Shown piece after piece: positions 30,801 to 35,571 of a DNA stretch of 37,736 nt (positions are counted from its first letter, which is position 1; every line of letters starts with the position of its first letter). The stretch is taken from positions 1 to 37,736 of the IMG/VR virus record IMGVR_UViG_3300032238_001291, one strand, 5' to 3'. The notes beneath the pieces are model-generated. The model was given only the letters and a program-made list of their open reading frames with translations. It made no database searches and had not been told where the DNA came from. Position numbers and translations under genes: made by a program. This stretch comes from a virus.

Positions 30801-30924
30801 CCTTAAATTCTTGAGATATGTAATACTGTGATAAGAATTCAGAAACTAATGGAAATTCTTCCCTCACATAAGAAGGAAGTTGATTTTGGACGATGTTGCT
30901 AAACTTGATTCTAGTTTCTGTCAT
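18886..30924 (-). CDS. 7: Giant baseplate wedge protein gp7 homologue, 4012 aa, with YHYH-like segment
   Basis: The N-terminal 230 residues are the conserved core of cyanophage gp7-type wedge proteins: PSYVREEFPLVSEFLSQYY, then LFLKEFLLKSKYQLSPGFE and FIKQAKDFYRSKGTDESFRI with LYGENVSIIRPKDFLFRPSD. T4 gp7, the wedge organiser, has 1032 residues, so this protein is about four times larger. At about 1260-1345 there is a YHYH-like segment (GWAYDGNPIYGPYGY, later NGTYAYFATI). The rest is beta-rich and modular: about twelve GxGY-type units, six copies of a module ending in YYV then IKL, and three copies of a module with a (R/L)RG or RRSW motif. The frame is intact over 12 kb without a stop. It follows gp6 by four bases and precedes gp8, the T4 order. 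Confidence 0.9.
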   Translation of the reverse strand: MTETRIKFSNIVQNQLPSYVREEFPLVSEFLSQYYISQEFKGAPVDLIQNIDSYIKIDEQANQIESATLSSDVSIIDDVINVAFDGIITNGTYGFPDSYGLIQIDNEIITYTGKTDSSFTGCIRGFSGITSYNKQNHPDELVFSQSEVAEHFSGATITNLSSLFLKEFLLKSKYQLSPGFENRTFTTDLNQSLFIKQAKDFYRSKGTDESFRILFKALYGENVSIIRPKDFLFRPSDAHYDVTEDLVVESISGDPLNLENSTLIQDSYGDSYGDITKAYAPIAKVEKIISGVGNTYYKLSLDSGYNRDINVDGAIYGKFSIHPKTKLIGQVSAGTTVLSVDSTVGFSQSGELSVTYSDGSLGIVSYSSKSLTQFFDCSNLTATILDASNIGINTFAYGMYEGQLIKVKINSVLKNLDIVDDTYYYTKGDTTEIKTLGIDQKDAVSNNWLFNLATSYNVASFSKLDSVDNTYRFITTNDHIFKIGDNLKVIGESGEEKTASIIDITSSNSLTIRGQGELLENNYTIKRELLKVNSSTFPSTSTINANVQNIYKIKNKTLVASPSLPYYNNQDLNISDKSITFSGTFEGDTFKITSSTDHGFYTGDIVYYTPEKNTVSSIDADGVVVETITTLSSLFDEGIYYAKRVDSSNIKLAKSRSNIKDSIFLSIDNPTSVNSNKIELYKFKSKTLKSQKLLREISPSTIEGQSYPTKPGLTGILINGVEILNYKSTDTVSYGELEEIEVLSAGSGYDIINPPSLNIEDLVGTGATGYCAVKGNLKEIRVIDPGFDYQDTPIIKITGGNGINAKASANMKLVTHQVNFNSQSNASLVGLGSTSSTIGFTTYHKFANSERVIYKTNGQLSVGGLSTDSSYYVSVQTPYAIKLHKTLNDSVSGINTVVLTSYGTGIHAIESFNKKSILAAINIVNSGSGYENKIRTTSSSGISTSLNSVEIKNHDFKSGEIINYTTNGTPVGGLSTNTNYYVIKIDDDNFKLSQVGLGATNQDFYYNTNQYIKFNSTGSGTHTFNYPEISVEILGNVGISSINNETFKAVVQPIFRGEITSIHLSSKGSAYGTSDVLNYNRLPLVTLDSGSGGQLAPIVSDGKIVEVLVNSKGNNYNSPPNLTITGDGVGAVIIPIVENGQIQSIKVIESGIGYNSDTTSIKIIPAGSFVEFLPKITTWNVNLFEKYFYNITSDDGFITEGINKEYELQYSHLYAPRRLREIVYSVDQSGKSLYGSSKLDLKKVNNIEVSSSNHSPIIGWAYDGNPIYGPYGYIKRQGGVVSQIKSGYTKILKPNRPSIIEFPLGFFVEDYVYLKTSDDTVLDENNGRFCVTPEFPNGTYAYFATINSLIDSSGVFAGYKRPTFPYLIGENYKSKPNEFNFKKSSNQEEIDLNKTDWVRNTSYYNLINENASYNYLTVPNLLNQTANVKYASPGFIENIGIVTGGNNYKVNDSVIFNESGTSGYNVSVKVSRLKGKSVNSVSVATSTISNVEIYPSNNTGSITIFAPNPHNYSNKDIVSISGLNTTSALIEGSYQIGISTINTLSLVTGVGTTGATGLVTYFSVGGNLNSSYIRENDIFSIGTEKVKILNIDTQSSRIRVLRSVNGSIGSAHTTTEVLYENPRKLIANSGFKTSYDYKINKQIYFNPVESVGLGTRSGVGIGTTIFFSNPGAGITQIFIPTKTIYIPNHQLETGDQLTYSPNGGNVIGVSTNGISSLVTLSDQSVVYVAKISNDLIGISSVKVGLGSTGTFVGIASTTSGLSTLYFTGIGSGNYHSFQTNYSVITGKISRNTVTVSTAGTHGLQNNDTVFVDVNPSISTSIVVKYNDYNRKLLINPKTFSSIGIDTSLNSITITNHGFINGQKVVHTSSSPAVGLQNNKIYYIVIIDSNTIKLSNTYYSAVSLQPEIVGITSSSSGTLSSVNPPIEVYRNSTVTFDLSDSSLSYVNQANSYPAFSLEFYKNSDFTDPFDSTQETNVFEIQRFGAVGVSSDAKAILSVNEYLPEKLYYTLVPVYNSTLPIEKEQVNIDSSVFSNNEIRIKVSSYNGQYPITIASTNSFTYNLTKTPESVSYASSTSTLNYYTDSLYAYGPISKLDITNKGQNYYSLPSIISINSGIGTGALLEPSSTSIGKIKKTKIKDIGFDFPSDFTVRPSASLPQIAKIEPLASFESIGITSFGRGYSSAPKLLVFDGKTNQIVPEVDLRYNIGDSQVTILRNSYGLYNLTPTILPIQNSNGVGISSVGFNTTTNDVTITLSVGFSTADSFPFAVNDKVLVENISIGVNSTGRGYNSSDYDYQLFTINYVDANLGGNNATVKYNLGEFLDSGEIPGKYDDTNSSGRIIPQKYFPIFNPVLKKNNFLIGENLKSNSANGYVGDWNYKVNQLKISSKDDFVVGEIVEGLTSKTQGIISTIDKFDSFFNLDTKSIVEKGWQIDAGFLNENSQRIQDSFYYQNFSYSLKSKVDYDTWNDVVSTLNHTLGFKKFADYQLESSLPQSNTNSMVVGLSTYLTSVEVINDIVSVVDLNCVYDFDLVSENSLNIGSSTFSDEILFSSRILTDYFESVGNRVLSIDDISSQFNSNPRSSRFSEIHRFDLTDARSQKYIAYVKDRRYVGQRQIMLLTILHDNYLGYINQYGRVESNYDQGSFDFAVDGSEGVLFFYPTKYSVNDYDVTTLSYNLKDSFIGTGTSNFGGIVDIKTSSVSVSSGATTIVGIASTYTSTKVLVEVTGSNGDYQFDELSVLHDGINVHYLDYGQLTTITQDIYSNSGLGTYYSYLSGSQLKIDFIPNIGIAATINTIQVAIGNTLSSGIGTFDMKHARLQATSTSISSSTSPVATVIAEYPEEYNCLYGILQVSDTTNNRHQLSEIVVLDDGTETYIAEYAHVETFAGLGTVGAATTTSTKLTFTPLPNINVSVKIFFNALRNQDDYKDIVDFNNASIETNYGTYYATDRDIKREFDLTHEGYEIFKRSFDGSNSTIVNLLENTISLQNHFFVTGEEVVYTSADSGTTAAIGIATTSFVSVGSTNKLPSSVYVVKLNNNKIKLARSAEDALKYVPATLDFTSVGIGTIHTFTSKNQNAKVIVAIDNLIQSPIVATAVTTTLATNAYSTDDLLYFTGISSFFGGDLIKVADEIMKIDAVGIGSTNSIAVRRSWLGTIVAGYSTGTLVTKVVGNYNIVDNTLNFAESPYGNIPLGTTTNPPDERDWLGISTSSSFQGRSFMRSGTKNTTNETYYNNYIFDDISLKFNATQKDFILKSNSSNVTGISTKNAVILVNDIFQSPGLTAGYTLSESTGITTISFVGTAVSSVYDVNTSNLPTGGIIVSVESREGFGYQPLVSAGGTAIISGLGTISSISIGNSGSGYRAGIQTVRVGVGTSSTATPNIKFIGTATVSNGHIVSIAVTNPGTGYSSINPPYVFIDPPLLYSNIPLVYSSSSVSGLGTQAVIDIVVGQGSSVIDFEIKNTGYGYGIGQILTVPTGGLTGIPTTSSFSEFQVRIQNTFTDKFSGWSIGELQLLDSVDTLFDGEKIVFPIKYQGNLVSILSSKGSNINVQDSLLVFINDVLQVPGKGYIFPGGSTITFTEPPKSGDVSKIIFYKGSGSEDVIERNILETIKIGDELTIGYDLSAGQIPTLQEESRTVTSTNSTNLLNTNPYFGPGNTGDETLLRPIVWCRQTEDKIVDGKGVGKDRILYEASIYPTSYLIQSVGIGSTIAFVQSIRPFFNPINENNTSLSFQKDITLISQDYKVSAAATAIVSAAGTISSIVLSDGGVGYTISPSITIENPVGLGTTQRATAIASITSGIVTSISITGPGTGYVASNPPVVLIESPTFQFENNTVNSFEGDFGIISGISTTSVGVASTGIVFDFVIAKDSFLRNSSITGVTTISGIQTGYYFVINNSNVGKGVTSLNSSRSIVGVGSTFLDNVYQVASVSIAQTSVIGLGITYVAKVTVSVSGYNGLTGIGFSNFYGEYSWGRVVLGSRIKDNSYNAYTLNGYMGISTGTILRRSNPLKYLNYIP

Positions 30925-30928
30925 TTGA

Positions 30929-32854
30929 TTATGATCTTACTAAGTTCCCGTTGGTGTAGCTTGATGTTACAATGTAGTTTGATGCGGATGGATCAAGACC
31001 CGATGAAACTTCATCAACAACCATTTCAAATATACTATTATTAATATCTAGTTGCAAATATAAATCCTGCAATCCAATCACATCATTTGATTGTGGAGTA
31101 GCAGAAATTTCTATAATTGATTGTCCATCTTTGATTTTGGCAGAAGTAATATTAATTGGATTTAATGTAACAATACCATTAATATAATCAATTTTTCCAA
31201 CACTTTTTCTTAGAATTGTTGGACTCAGTGATGATGTTGATGGCACAGTAAATAGGAATATGGATCCAGTTTTTTTATTAGTATCTGGAATATCTGAAAG
31301 ATAAACATCTTCCAAAATTCCATTTACTTTAAATGCGGATGATTTGATATTATAACCATCCATACTCTTAATATGTAATTGATTTCCAAATCCAATTGAA
31401 TATTCTGCCAAACTATTTAATACAATCCTAAGATCTCTTCTCATATGAACCTTAGTAATATTTGAGGTAACAGAAGAATGACTATCATCAATGATTTTTA
31501 AGAATTTACTATACTTAAATCTTGCTCCATACTTATTTAACTCAGTAGATTGTGCATACTTATTTGCATTTGCCTGAATTATACTGGAAACATATGCAGA
31601 ATTTGGAGCAAGATTTGTATTATAATAAACCTTCGAATCTATTTCAAGATAAAGATATTTTAAATCTAAAATTTCTGGAACAATACCTGCAACAGCATAT
31701 TTCTTCAACTTCATTTTAATATTTTCTTTAATCAAATTTGGAAGAAAATCACCAGTTCTTGGTTTAATGCTAATAAAAACCTTTCCATATTGTGGCGGAA
31801 TTACTTCTTCTCCACCAAATACTGAAATGGATTCTGTTTCGGGATAAATTTTTGCAGGAATCAAAGTCTCATAATCATTTGCAGTCAGTGCTCTATTTTG
31901 AGATGCATAGATTCTGGGAGCATATTTTTTAATTGATTCAACTCCTTCTATACTTTCTCCGCCAATTGAAGATAATCCAGTTGTCAAAAGAGAAATTCCA
32001 GATGAAACAACATAGTCTGTAGAATTTCTTGTATAGGTTAATCTTCCCGAAAAACTAAATTGTCCAATACCATTTCCACTATCACCATTGGTTACAATAT
32101 ATGATATTTCAACATAGTAACCTTCTTGAAATGCTTTTCCAAAAACACCATCTCCAAAAATTAATTCATATCTTTCATCTTCAATTTCTTGTAGGAAGTA
32201 AACTTCAGATTCTCCATCAATACCAAATAAACTGTCTTGAAGATTATATTTTACTGAGGAAGTTATTGAAGAATTACTTTTAACTAATACTGATATTAGA
32301 TCAGTATCAATTCCACTGTTTGGAAGAATAAATCTTTGATTTGGATTTCTTGTACTATAAGTGAAGTTGGTATTTAATAAAACCCCCTCATAAATTTGAA
32401 TGTCAGTAAAAGATGCAATATTATCAACTACAGGAACGGTAATATCTTCTAAAATAGAGAAAACAAATGATTGATTTCCAAAAGAACCTGTAGTACTTGC
32501 AACAGGACCTTTTTTTAACGTCAATGATGCAGGAGAAGGAGTAATATTTGTCGTATCGACAAAGAAACTTACCGTTGCCCTTGATGCTTTCTTTGACCGA
32601 GGAATATATCCAATATTTCTTGCCAGAGAAACGACATTTTCTCTGAGTGTTGCGCTATCAATGAATACTTCATTTGCCACCATATTGGCATTATATGAAG
32701 TAATATAGGTATTATATGCCAGAACATCAAGAATTGTTGAAAGATTAGATCCTTCAAAATCGTAATCAGTAAAATTGGAATTTGACTTTAAGTAATCTCT
32801 TAAAGTTGTCTTAATCTGGTCAAAGTCCAGATTTGTAAAGTTTACTAATGGCAT
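30929..32854 (-). CDS. 6: Baseplate wedge protein gp6
   Basis: gp6 forms the ring that joins neighbouring wedges in the T4 baseplate and belongs with the baseplate J-type proteins. At 641 residues it is close to T4 gp6 (660). The N-terminal region contains DYDFEGSNLSTILDVLAYNT followed by YNANMVANEVFIDSATLREN and IGYIPRSKKASRA, a stretch diagnostic for gp6 and J-like proteins. Further on, KKYAPRIYASQNRALTANDY with the following YPETES segment is also characteristic. The ATG at 32854 directly follows the gp25 stop codon, and AGG lies within the end of gp25, indicating coupled translation. Confidence 0.95.
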   Translation of the reverse strand: MPLVNFTNLDFDQIKTTLRDYLKSNSNFTDYDFEGSNLSTILDVLAYNTYITSYNANMVANEVFIDSATLRENVVSLARNIGYIPRSKKASRATVSFFVDTTNITPSPASLTLKKGPVASTTGSFGNQSFVFSILEDITVPVVDNIASFTDIQIYEGVLLNTNFTYSTRNPNQRFILPNSGIDTDLISVLVKSNSSITSSVKYNLQDSLFGIDGESEVYFLQEIEDERYELIFGDGVFGKAFQEGYYVEISYIVTNGDSGNGIGQFSFSGRLTYTRNSTDYVVSSGISLLTTGLSSIGGESIEGVESIKKYAPRIYASQNRALTANDYETLIPAKIYPETESISVFGGEEVIPPQYGKVFISIKPRTGDFLPNLIKENIKMKLKKYAVAGIVPEILDLKYLYLEIDSKVYYNTNLAPNSAYVSSIIQANANKYAQSTELNKYGARFKYSKFLKIIDDSHSSVTSNITKVHMRRDLRIVLNSLAEYSIGFGNQLHIKSMDGYNIKSSAFKVNGILEDVYLSDIPDTNKKTGSIFLFTVPSTSSLSPTILRKSVGKIDYINGIVTLNPINITSAKIKDGQSIIEISATPQSNDVIGLQDLYLQLDINNSIFEMVVDEVSSGLDPSASNYIVTSSYTNGNLVRS

Positions 32855-33256
32855 TTACCTAGTAGGTTGCAGAACGAATTGTAATTGCTGAGCAGGAACA
32901 TCAACACCAATAATTCTATAATTAATAACTATATCAAAAGAACCATTATCATAATCTGGAATTGTTTGTACCTCAATCAATTGAACTCTTGGCTCATAGT
33001 TATTAATTGAGTTGCGAATTTCATCTCGAATAATTGATGCGGAAATTTCATCAACATTTTCAAAAAGTGATCTACTGACTCTTGAACCAAAGTTTTCATT
33101 AAAAAACTTTTCGCCAGGAAGAGTAAAAACAATATTACGAAGAGAGCGAGCAATCGCGGTTTCATTTTTGAGCGCAATTAAATCACTGTTCAGAGGATTG
33201 CTCTGAAAAGTCATACTAATATCTTTGAAACCCTGACTTACTCGCTCTAGTGGCAT
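32855..33256 (-). CDS. 25: Baseplate wedge protein gp25
   Basis: gp25 is a small wedge subunit with a lysozyme-unrelated fold conserved in all contractile systems; it links the wedge to the sheath start. The 133 residues match T4 gp25 (132) in length. The motif LPGEKFFNENFGSRV at about 46-60 is the family signature, and IIRDEIRNSINNYEPRVQLIEV is the usual downstream helix-strand segment. It is directly followed by gp6, as in T4 and many tailed phages. A late promoter (AATAAATA at 33277-33284) sits 21 bases before the ATG. Confidence 0.95.
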   Translation of the reverse strand: MPLERVSQGFKDISMTFQSNPLNSDLIALKNETAIARSLRNIVFTLPGEKFFNENFGSRVSRSLFENVDEISASIIRDEIRNSINNYEPRVQLIEVQTIPDYDNGSFDIVINYRIIGVDVPAQQLQFVLQPTR

Positions 33257-33276
33257 TAAATATTATAATTCTACCT

Positions 33277-33284
33277 TATTTATT
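33277..33284 (-). promoter_or_regulatory. T4-type late promoter for the gp25-gp6-gp7 unit
   Basis: AATAAATA on the minus strand, 21 bases before the gp25 ATG, immediately after the stop of the 83-aa gene. It is the first late promoter of the virion block and could feed more than 14 kb of baseplate genes. Confidence 0.65.
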
Positions 33285-33287
33285 CCA

Positions 33288-33539
33288 CTAAAATTCAGTT
33301 AAAGGAATAGGTTCCGTGCCATATTCCCAGTCATCATAATCTTCATCATTTCGAATTTTTTCATGAAGTTCTTTTTGAACTTTAAAATCGTGTTTTTTGG
33401 GAGTCAATTCATCATTTGCAATTTCACGAAGCATTTTTTGCTTTTCTACTTTATTTTCCCAACCATACTCACCAGATAAGTATGATGTTCCCCACATTTC
33501 GTGCATATAATTTGAATCTTTATCAATCTGTTTAGTCAT
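33288..33539 (-). CDS. Acidic 83-aa protein, unknown
   Basis: No domain is recognised. The protein is highly charged, with an aromatic N-terminal part (NYMHEMWGTSYLSGEYGWEN), a Lys/Glu-rich helical middle, and an acidic C-terminus with DEDYDDWEYG. It has no signal peptide or membrane segment. ATG at 33539 is preceded by AGGAG at a spacing of about seven bases. A 6-bp hairpin overlaps the start of that site, and a pseudoknot-capable segment lies further upstream. It sits between the non-virion small genes and gp25, so its time of expression is uncertain. Confidence 0.75.
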   Translation of the reverse strand: MTKQIDKDSNYMHEMWGTSYLSGEYGWENKVEKQKMLREIANDELTPKKHDFKVQKELHEKIRNDEDYDDWEYGTEPIPLTEF

Positions 33540-33546
33540 TTTTTTG

Positions 33547-33590
33547 CTCCTGATTTGTTAATCAGAACTTTTTACGGGGTTTCTATCCCG
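33547..33590 (-). promoter_or_regulatory. Structured leader of the 83-aa gene: hairpin versus H-type pseudoknot
   Basis: On the minus strand CGGG (33590-33587) pairs with CCCG (33578-33575). Loop bases TAGAA (33585-33581) can pair with TTCTG (33667 is not involved; the partner is 33567-33563), making an H-type pseudoknot with an A-rich linker. The same TTCTG overlaps the first arm of a hairpin CTGATT / AATCAG (33565-33560 with 33555-33550), whose second arm contains the first two bases of the AGGAG ribosome binding site (33551-33547). The two folds exclude each other. The pairings are seen in the sequence; switching is inferred. Confidence 0.4.
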
Positions 33591-33607
33591 AATGACTTAA
33601 AACACTG

Positions 33608-33826
33608 CTACAGGTCCGTACAAGTGTCTTGGAGAGTATTGTTTCTGTGAAGTGTAAAATTCTTTTGTATACGAATATCAGAGTTTTTGAATGTCCAGCA
33701 TTCGCCATTACTATCTAGAAACACAACCCATTCAAGATCGTGTTCTTGTGATCTATCGATACAAAAAAATGCCCAACCCTTACCCTTTGGAGTAAGAACT
33801 GGGATTGTAGGATTTAATTGAAGCAT
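33608..33826 (-). CDS. Conserved-type small cyanophage protein, 72 aa, unknown
   Basis: The protein starts MLQLNPTIPVLTPKGKGWAF, followed by a beta-rich centre with LEWVVFLDSNGECWTFKNSD. I recognise this as a small single-domain protein of a type common in cyanomyoviruses, whose function is not known to me. The pattern of short strands and Gly turns suggests a compact beta domain, perhaps a nucleic-acid- or protein-binding fold; that is a guess. It has no membrane segment. ATG at 33826 follows the stop of the 46-aa gene by eight bases and lacks a good Shine-Dalgarno, so it is probably translated by coupling. Confidence 0.78.
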   Translation of the reverse strand: MLQLNPTIPVLTPKGKGWAFFCIDRSQEHDLEWVVFLDSNGECWTFKNSDIRIQKNFTLHRNNTLQDTCTDL

Positions 33827-33834
33827 AATAATTT

Positions 33835-33975
33835 TTATTTACCTTGACCCCTATACTTTTTCTTGCGTCCATTACGAGAGGTTGCACTTAGCAATGTACG
33901 CGCTGAACGTCCTTGACGAGTCTTCTTAGGTGCTCCAGGTTCGAACACGGTTTTATTACTTCCACCTTTAGCCAT
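33835..33975 (-). CDS. Very basic 46-aa protein, unknown
   Basis: The frame reads MAKGGSNKTVFEPGAPKKTR at its start and NGRKKKYRGQGK at its end. It is dominated by Lys, Arg, Gly and Ser, so nucleic-acid or ribosome binding is plausible but unproven. The ATG at 33975 overlaps the stop codon of the 52-aa gene by eight bases, and a strong GGAGG lies nine bases upstream within that gene, which makes the start secure. It is one of a chain of overlapping small genes starting with the glycosyltransferase. Confidence 0.75.
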   Translation of the reverse strand: MAKGGSNKTVFEPGAPKKTRQGRSARTLLSATSRNGRKKKYRGQGK

Positions 33976-34126
33976 TTAAAATTTCCTCCATTTCAATTTC
34001 ATTAGGATCAATATCTTCTCCCGAGTAAAAACGCTCTGAGAAGTCTTGAAGAACCTCAGTGCCCTCTTCGGCACTGAGGTTCATATAAATTTTACGCCCT
34101 TTGTATAAAAGATTGTAAAGTTTCAT
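33968..34126 (-). CDS. Acidic 52-aa protein, unknown
   Basis: The sequence begins MKLYNLLYKGRKIYMNLSAE and ends with an acidic segment (SGEDIDPNEIEMEEILNG). It looks like a small folded protein with an initial strand pair and helices; no family is recognised. Its ATG shares one base with the glycosyltransferase stop (TAATG), indicating coupled translation. The codons for residues about 15-25 form a perfect 13-bp inverted repeat (34051-34082). The gene ends inside the start of the 46-aa gene. Confidence 0.75.
   Translation of the reverse strand: MKLYNLLYKGRKIYMNLSAEEGTEVLQDFSERFYSGEDIDPNEIEMEEILNG
34051..34082 (-). repeat. Perfect 13-bp inverted repeat inside the 52-aa coding sequence
   Basis: Arms GAACCTCAGTGCC (34051-34063 on the plus strand) and GGCACTGAGGTTC (34070-34082) enclose a six-base loop. 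No T-run follows on either strand, so it does not look like an ordinary intrinsic terminator. It could be an RNA processing or stability element, or an attenuator within the cassette. Confidence 0.65.
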
Positions 34127-34893
34127 TAGATTACGCGAGTTTTTTCATGCCCAACACGAATACGAGGATCGCACCATGTTACCATACCTGCTGCTTTTGC
34201 ATCAAGACAGAATGAAACATCCTCACCGCACATATCCTGTACTTTACCAGAATCAAAGACTTGCATCTTCGGAGCAAACCAAGGATATTCAAGACGCTCA
34301 AAGACGCCGTGCTTAATCAGTACCCAACCAAAACCAGTGTAATCAACTGTGAAGGGTTTACGACGCTTTGAGATTGACTCAACAGTTTCGTGGTTCATTA
34401 CTCCACCATTCTTGCGGAAGTCTTCTTCTTCTAACCAGTGTGCGACAGAGGTTGTGTGACCATCTTCTGTCGCATACCATCCTGCGACAATCTCTTTCTC
34501 TTCACCTTCTTCATTCAGAGCAAGATCACAGAGTTGCCAGAACTTGCTAGAGTCAAAGACAATATCCGAGTCAATCCAAAGTTGATAATCATATTGTAGT
34601 TTACCGTCCCAAGGAATTTGCTTGGGACCTCTAAGAACATTTGCACCAAGTACCTTACACCGTGCAAAGTTAACCATTGATGAGTAATCTTGTGAGATTT
34701 GAATACTCATTCCATTTTGGACAAGATCAAAACAAAGTTGTACAAATGCTTTTAGAAAGATAAACGAACACCCTCTACCAGGTAAGCAGAAGACAATCGA
34801 TTTCCCTTTCATTCTTGCTTTGATTGCATCATAATTCCACTCCTCTCTGGGAGTAGATGGTGCAGAAGCTTTAACAGTAAATCCTTTTGCCAT
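34126..34893 (-). CDS. Glycosyltransferase, GT-A / family 2-like, 255 aa
   Basis: This is a probable cytoplasmic sugar transferase. The N-terminal half has a nucleotide-binding-type strand (SIVFCLPGRG at 32-41) and a metal-binding DxD-like motif in LWIDSDIVF (Asp 108, Asp 110). Later, GEDVSFCLDAKAAG (223-236) fits the acidic catalytic-base region of the GT-A fold, and RVGHEK (246-251) is the usual C-terminal His motif. No signal peptide or membrane segment is present. The acceptor is unknown; it could be a virion protein, host surface glycan or nucleotide. The start at 34893 has AAGG about 14 bases upstream, which is not ideal. It heads a chain of overlapping genes. Family assignment is fairly confident, substrate not assignable. 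Confidence 0.75.
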   Translation of the reverse strand: MAKGFTVKASAPSTPREEWNYDAIKARMKGKSIVFCLPGRGCSFIFLKAFVQLCFDLVQNGMSIQISQDYSSMVNFARCKVLGANVLRGPKQIPWDGKLQYDYQLWIDSDIVFDSSKFWQLCDLALNEEGEEKEIVAGWYATEDGHTTSVAHWLEEEDFRKNGGVMNHETVESISKRRKPFTVDYTGFGWVLIKHGVFERLEYPWFAPKMQVFDSGKVQDMCGEDVSFCLDAKAAGMVTWCDPRIRVGHEKTRVI

Positions 34894-34943
34894 AAGTTAA
34901 AAATAACCTTCAATATCAATTTTATCGCTCTATTTAGCATTTG

Positions 34944-35138
34944 TCAATGAGAGGAATTTAGAATTGTTTCTTTATTTACAAACAATTCCTCATATGACAA
35001 ATCCTCCACAGTATAATCAGTTTTCATTAGACCAACCATATTCTTCAGTGTCTTCCAAGTCGTTGTAAATTCTTCTTCTTTAATTGAATGAAATAAACAC
35101 CTGTCCTTTGCATATATGTGATATATCTTGCTAGTCAT
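34944..35138 (-). CDS. Small cyanophage-type protein, 64 aa, unknown
   Basis: The protein begins MTSKIYHIYAKDRCLFHSIK and continues with an FTTTWKTLKNMVGLM helix and an acidic tail with YTVEDLSYEEL. It appears to be a compact alpha/beta domain. I recognise the type as a frequent small protein in T4-like cyanophages but not its function. GGAG lies about eleven bases before the ATG at 35138. It follows the 52-aa membrane protein on the same strand and precedes the glycosyltransferase. Confidence 0.75.
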   Translation of the reverse strand: MTSKIYHIYAKDRCLFHSIKEEEFTTTWKTLKNMVGLMKTDYTVEDLSYEELFVNKETILNSSH

Positions 35139-35173
35139 AAAAAAATTTCTCCGGAATTTTTTTTTTCTTTATT

Positions 35174-35332
35174 TCATTTTGTTACTGCATTATATATCAC
35201 AACCATACAAAATCCCAGTGCTACAAAAAAAGGGCGTGGATAACGAATCATCCATCCCGCTAGTACTACTTTCCAAAAATTCCAATATGGGTGACTTCGA
35301 GTATATCGGAGGGGGTTTACAGGACTAATCAT
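35174..35332 (-). CDS. Small membrane protein, 52 aa
   Basis: The frame begins MISPVNPLRYTRSHPYWNFW, has a moderately hydrophobic segment (VVLAGWMI, residues 22-29), then a basic turn (RYPRP) and a clear membrane segment (FFVALGFCMVVIYNAV, 35-50). It probably inserts with one or two helices in the host membrane. ATG at 35332 comes three bases after the stop of the 25-aa gene, with GGTGG upstream, indicating coupled translation. Small membrane proteins in this part of such genomes may act on the host envelope, but no function is shown here. Confidence 0.65.
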   Translation of the reverse strand: MISPVNPLRYTRSHPYWNFWKVVLAGWMIRYPRPFFVALGFCMVVIYNAVTK

Positions 35333-35335
35333 GTT

Positions 35336-35413
35336 TTATTTCTTTCCACCCTTCTTTAGGGTTCTTTTATCTGGGCGAGACTTACCACCCTTATGAATCC
35401 ACTTTACACCCAT
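35336..35413 (-). CDS. Very basic 25-aa peptide
   Basis: The short frame starts MGVKWIHKGG and ends LKKGGKK; about 40 percent of its residues are Lys or Arg. It is accepted because a good GGAG lies eight bases before the ATG, it ends three bases before the next start, and it follows two sigma70-like promoters. Binding to RNA, DNA or a host enzyme is possible, but nothing in the sequence decides this. Confidence 0.5.
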   Translation of the reverse strand: MGVKWIHKGGKSRPDKRTLKKGGKK

Positions 35414-35524
35414 TTTTTTTCTCCGAAAATTTTTTTATATGAGAGAGATAGAGAGGTCGAAAAAGACATACACTGTAGGTTAGGGACTTAGGGGTTTTTA
35501 TAAACCGCAACGCCCCCCACCGAC

Positions 35525-35553
35525 GATATAAACAATCAACCGATAACTGTCAG
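35525..35553 (-). promoter_or_regulatory. Second, weaker sigma70-like promoter
   Basis: On the minus strand CTGACA (35553-35548, five of six to TTGACA), a 17-base spacer and TATATC (35530-35525) form a plausible host-type promoter, about 112 bases before the 25-aa gene. The -10 box is imperfect. Confidence 0.4.
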
Positions 35554-35571
35554 AATACGCATACACGCATA

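Noticed and set aside
18886-30924. The giant frame as an assembly artefact or fusion of several genes
   Set aside because: The frame is unbroken with even composition, no internal strong ribosome binding site was noticed, and the T4 neighbours are in place; large gp7 proteins are known in cyanophages.
33560-33590. Match to the preQ1 class I riboswitch
   Set aside because: The topology (short stem, A-rich linker, pseudoknot) is similar, but the conserved loop bases including the ligand-contacting C are not convincingly present.
34084-34091. TATAAATT on the plus strand, one mismatch from a late promoter
   Set aside because: It lies inside a coding region and points at no plus-strand gene; the codons explain it.
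35128-35328. A 66-codon plus-strand frame with hydrophobic start
   Set aside because: The hydrophobic stretch is the reverse of A/T runs; the minus strand carries better-supported small genes there.
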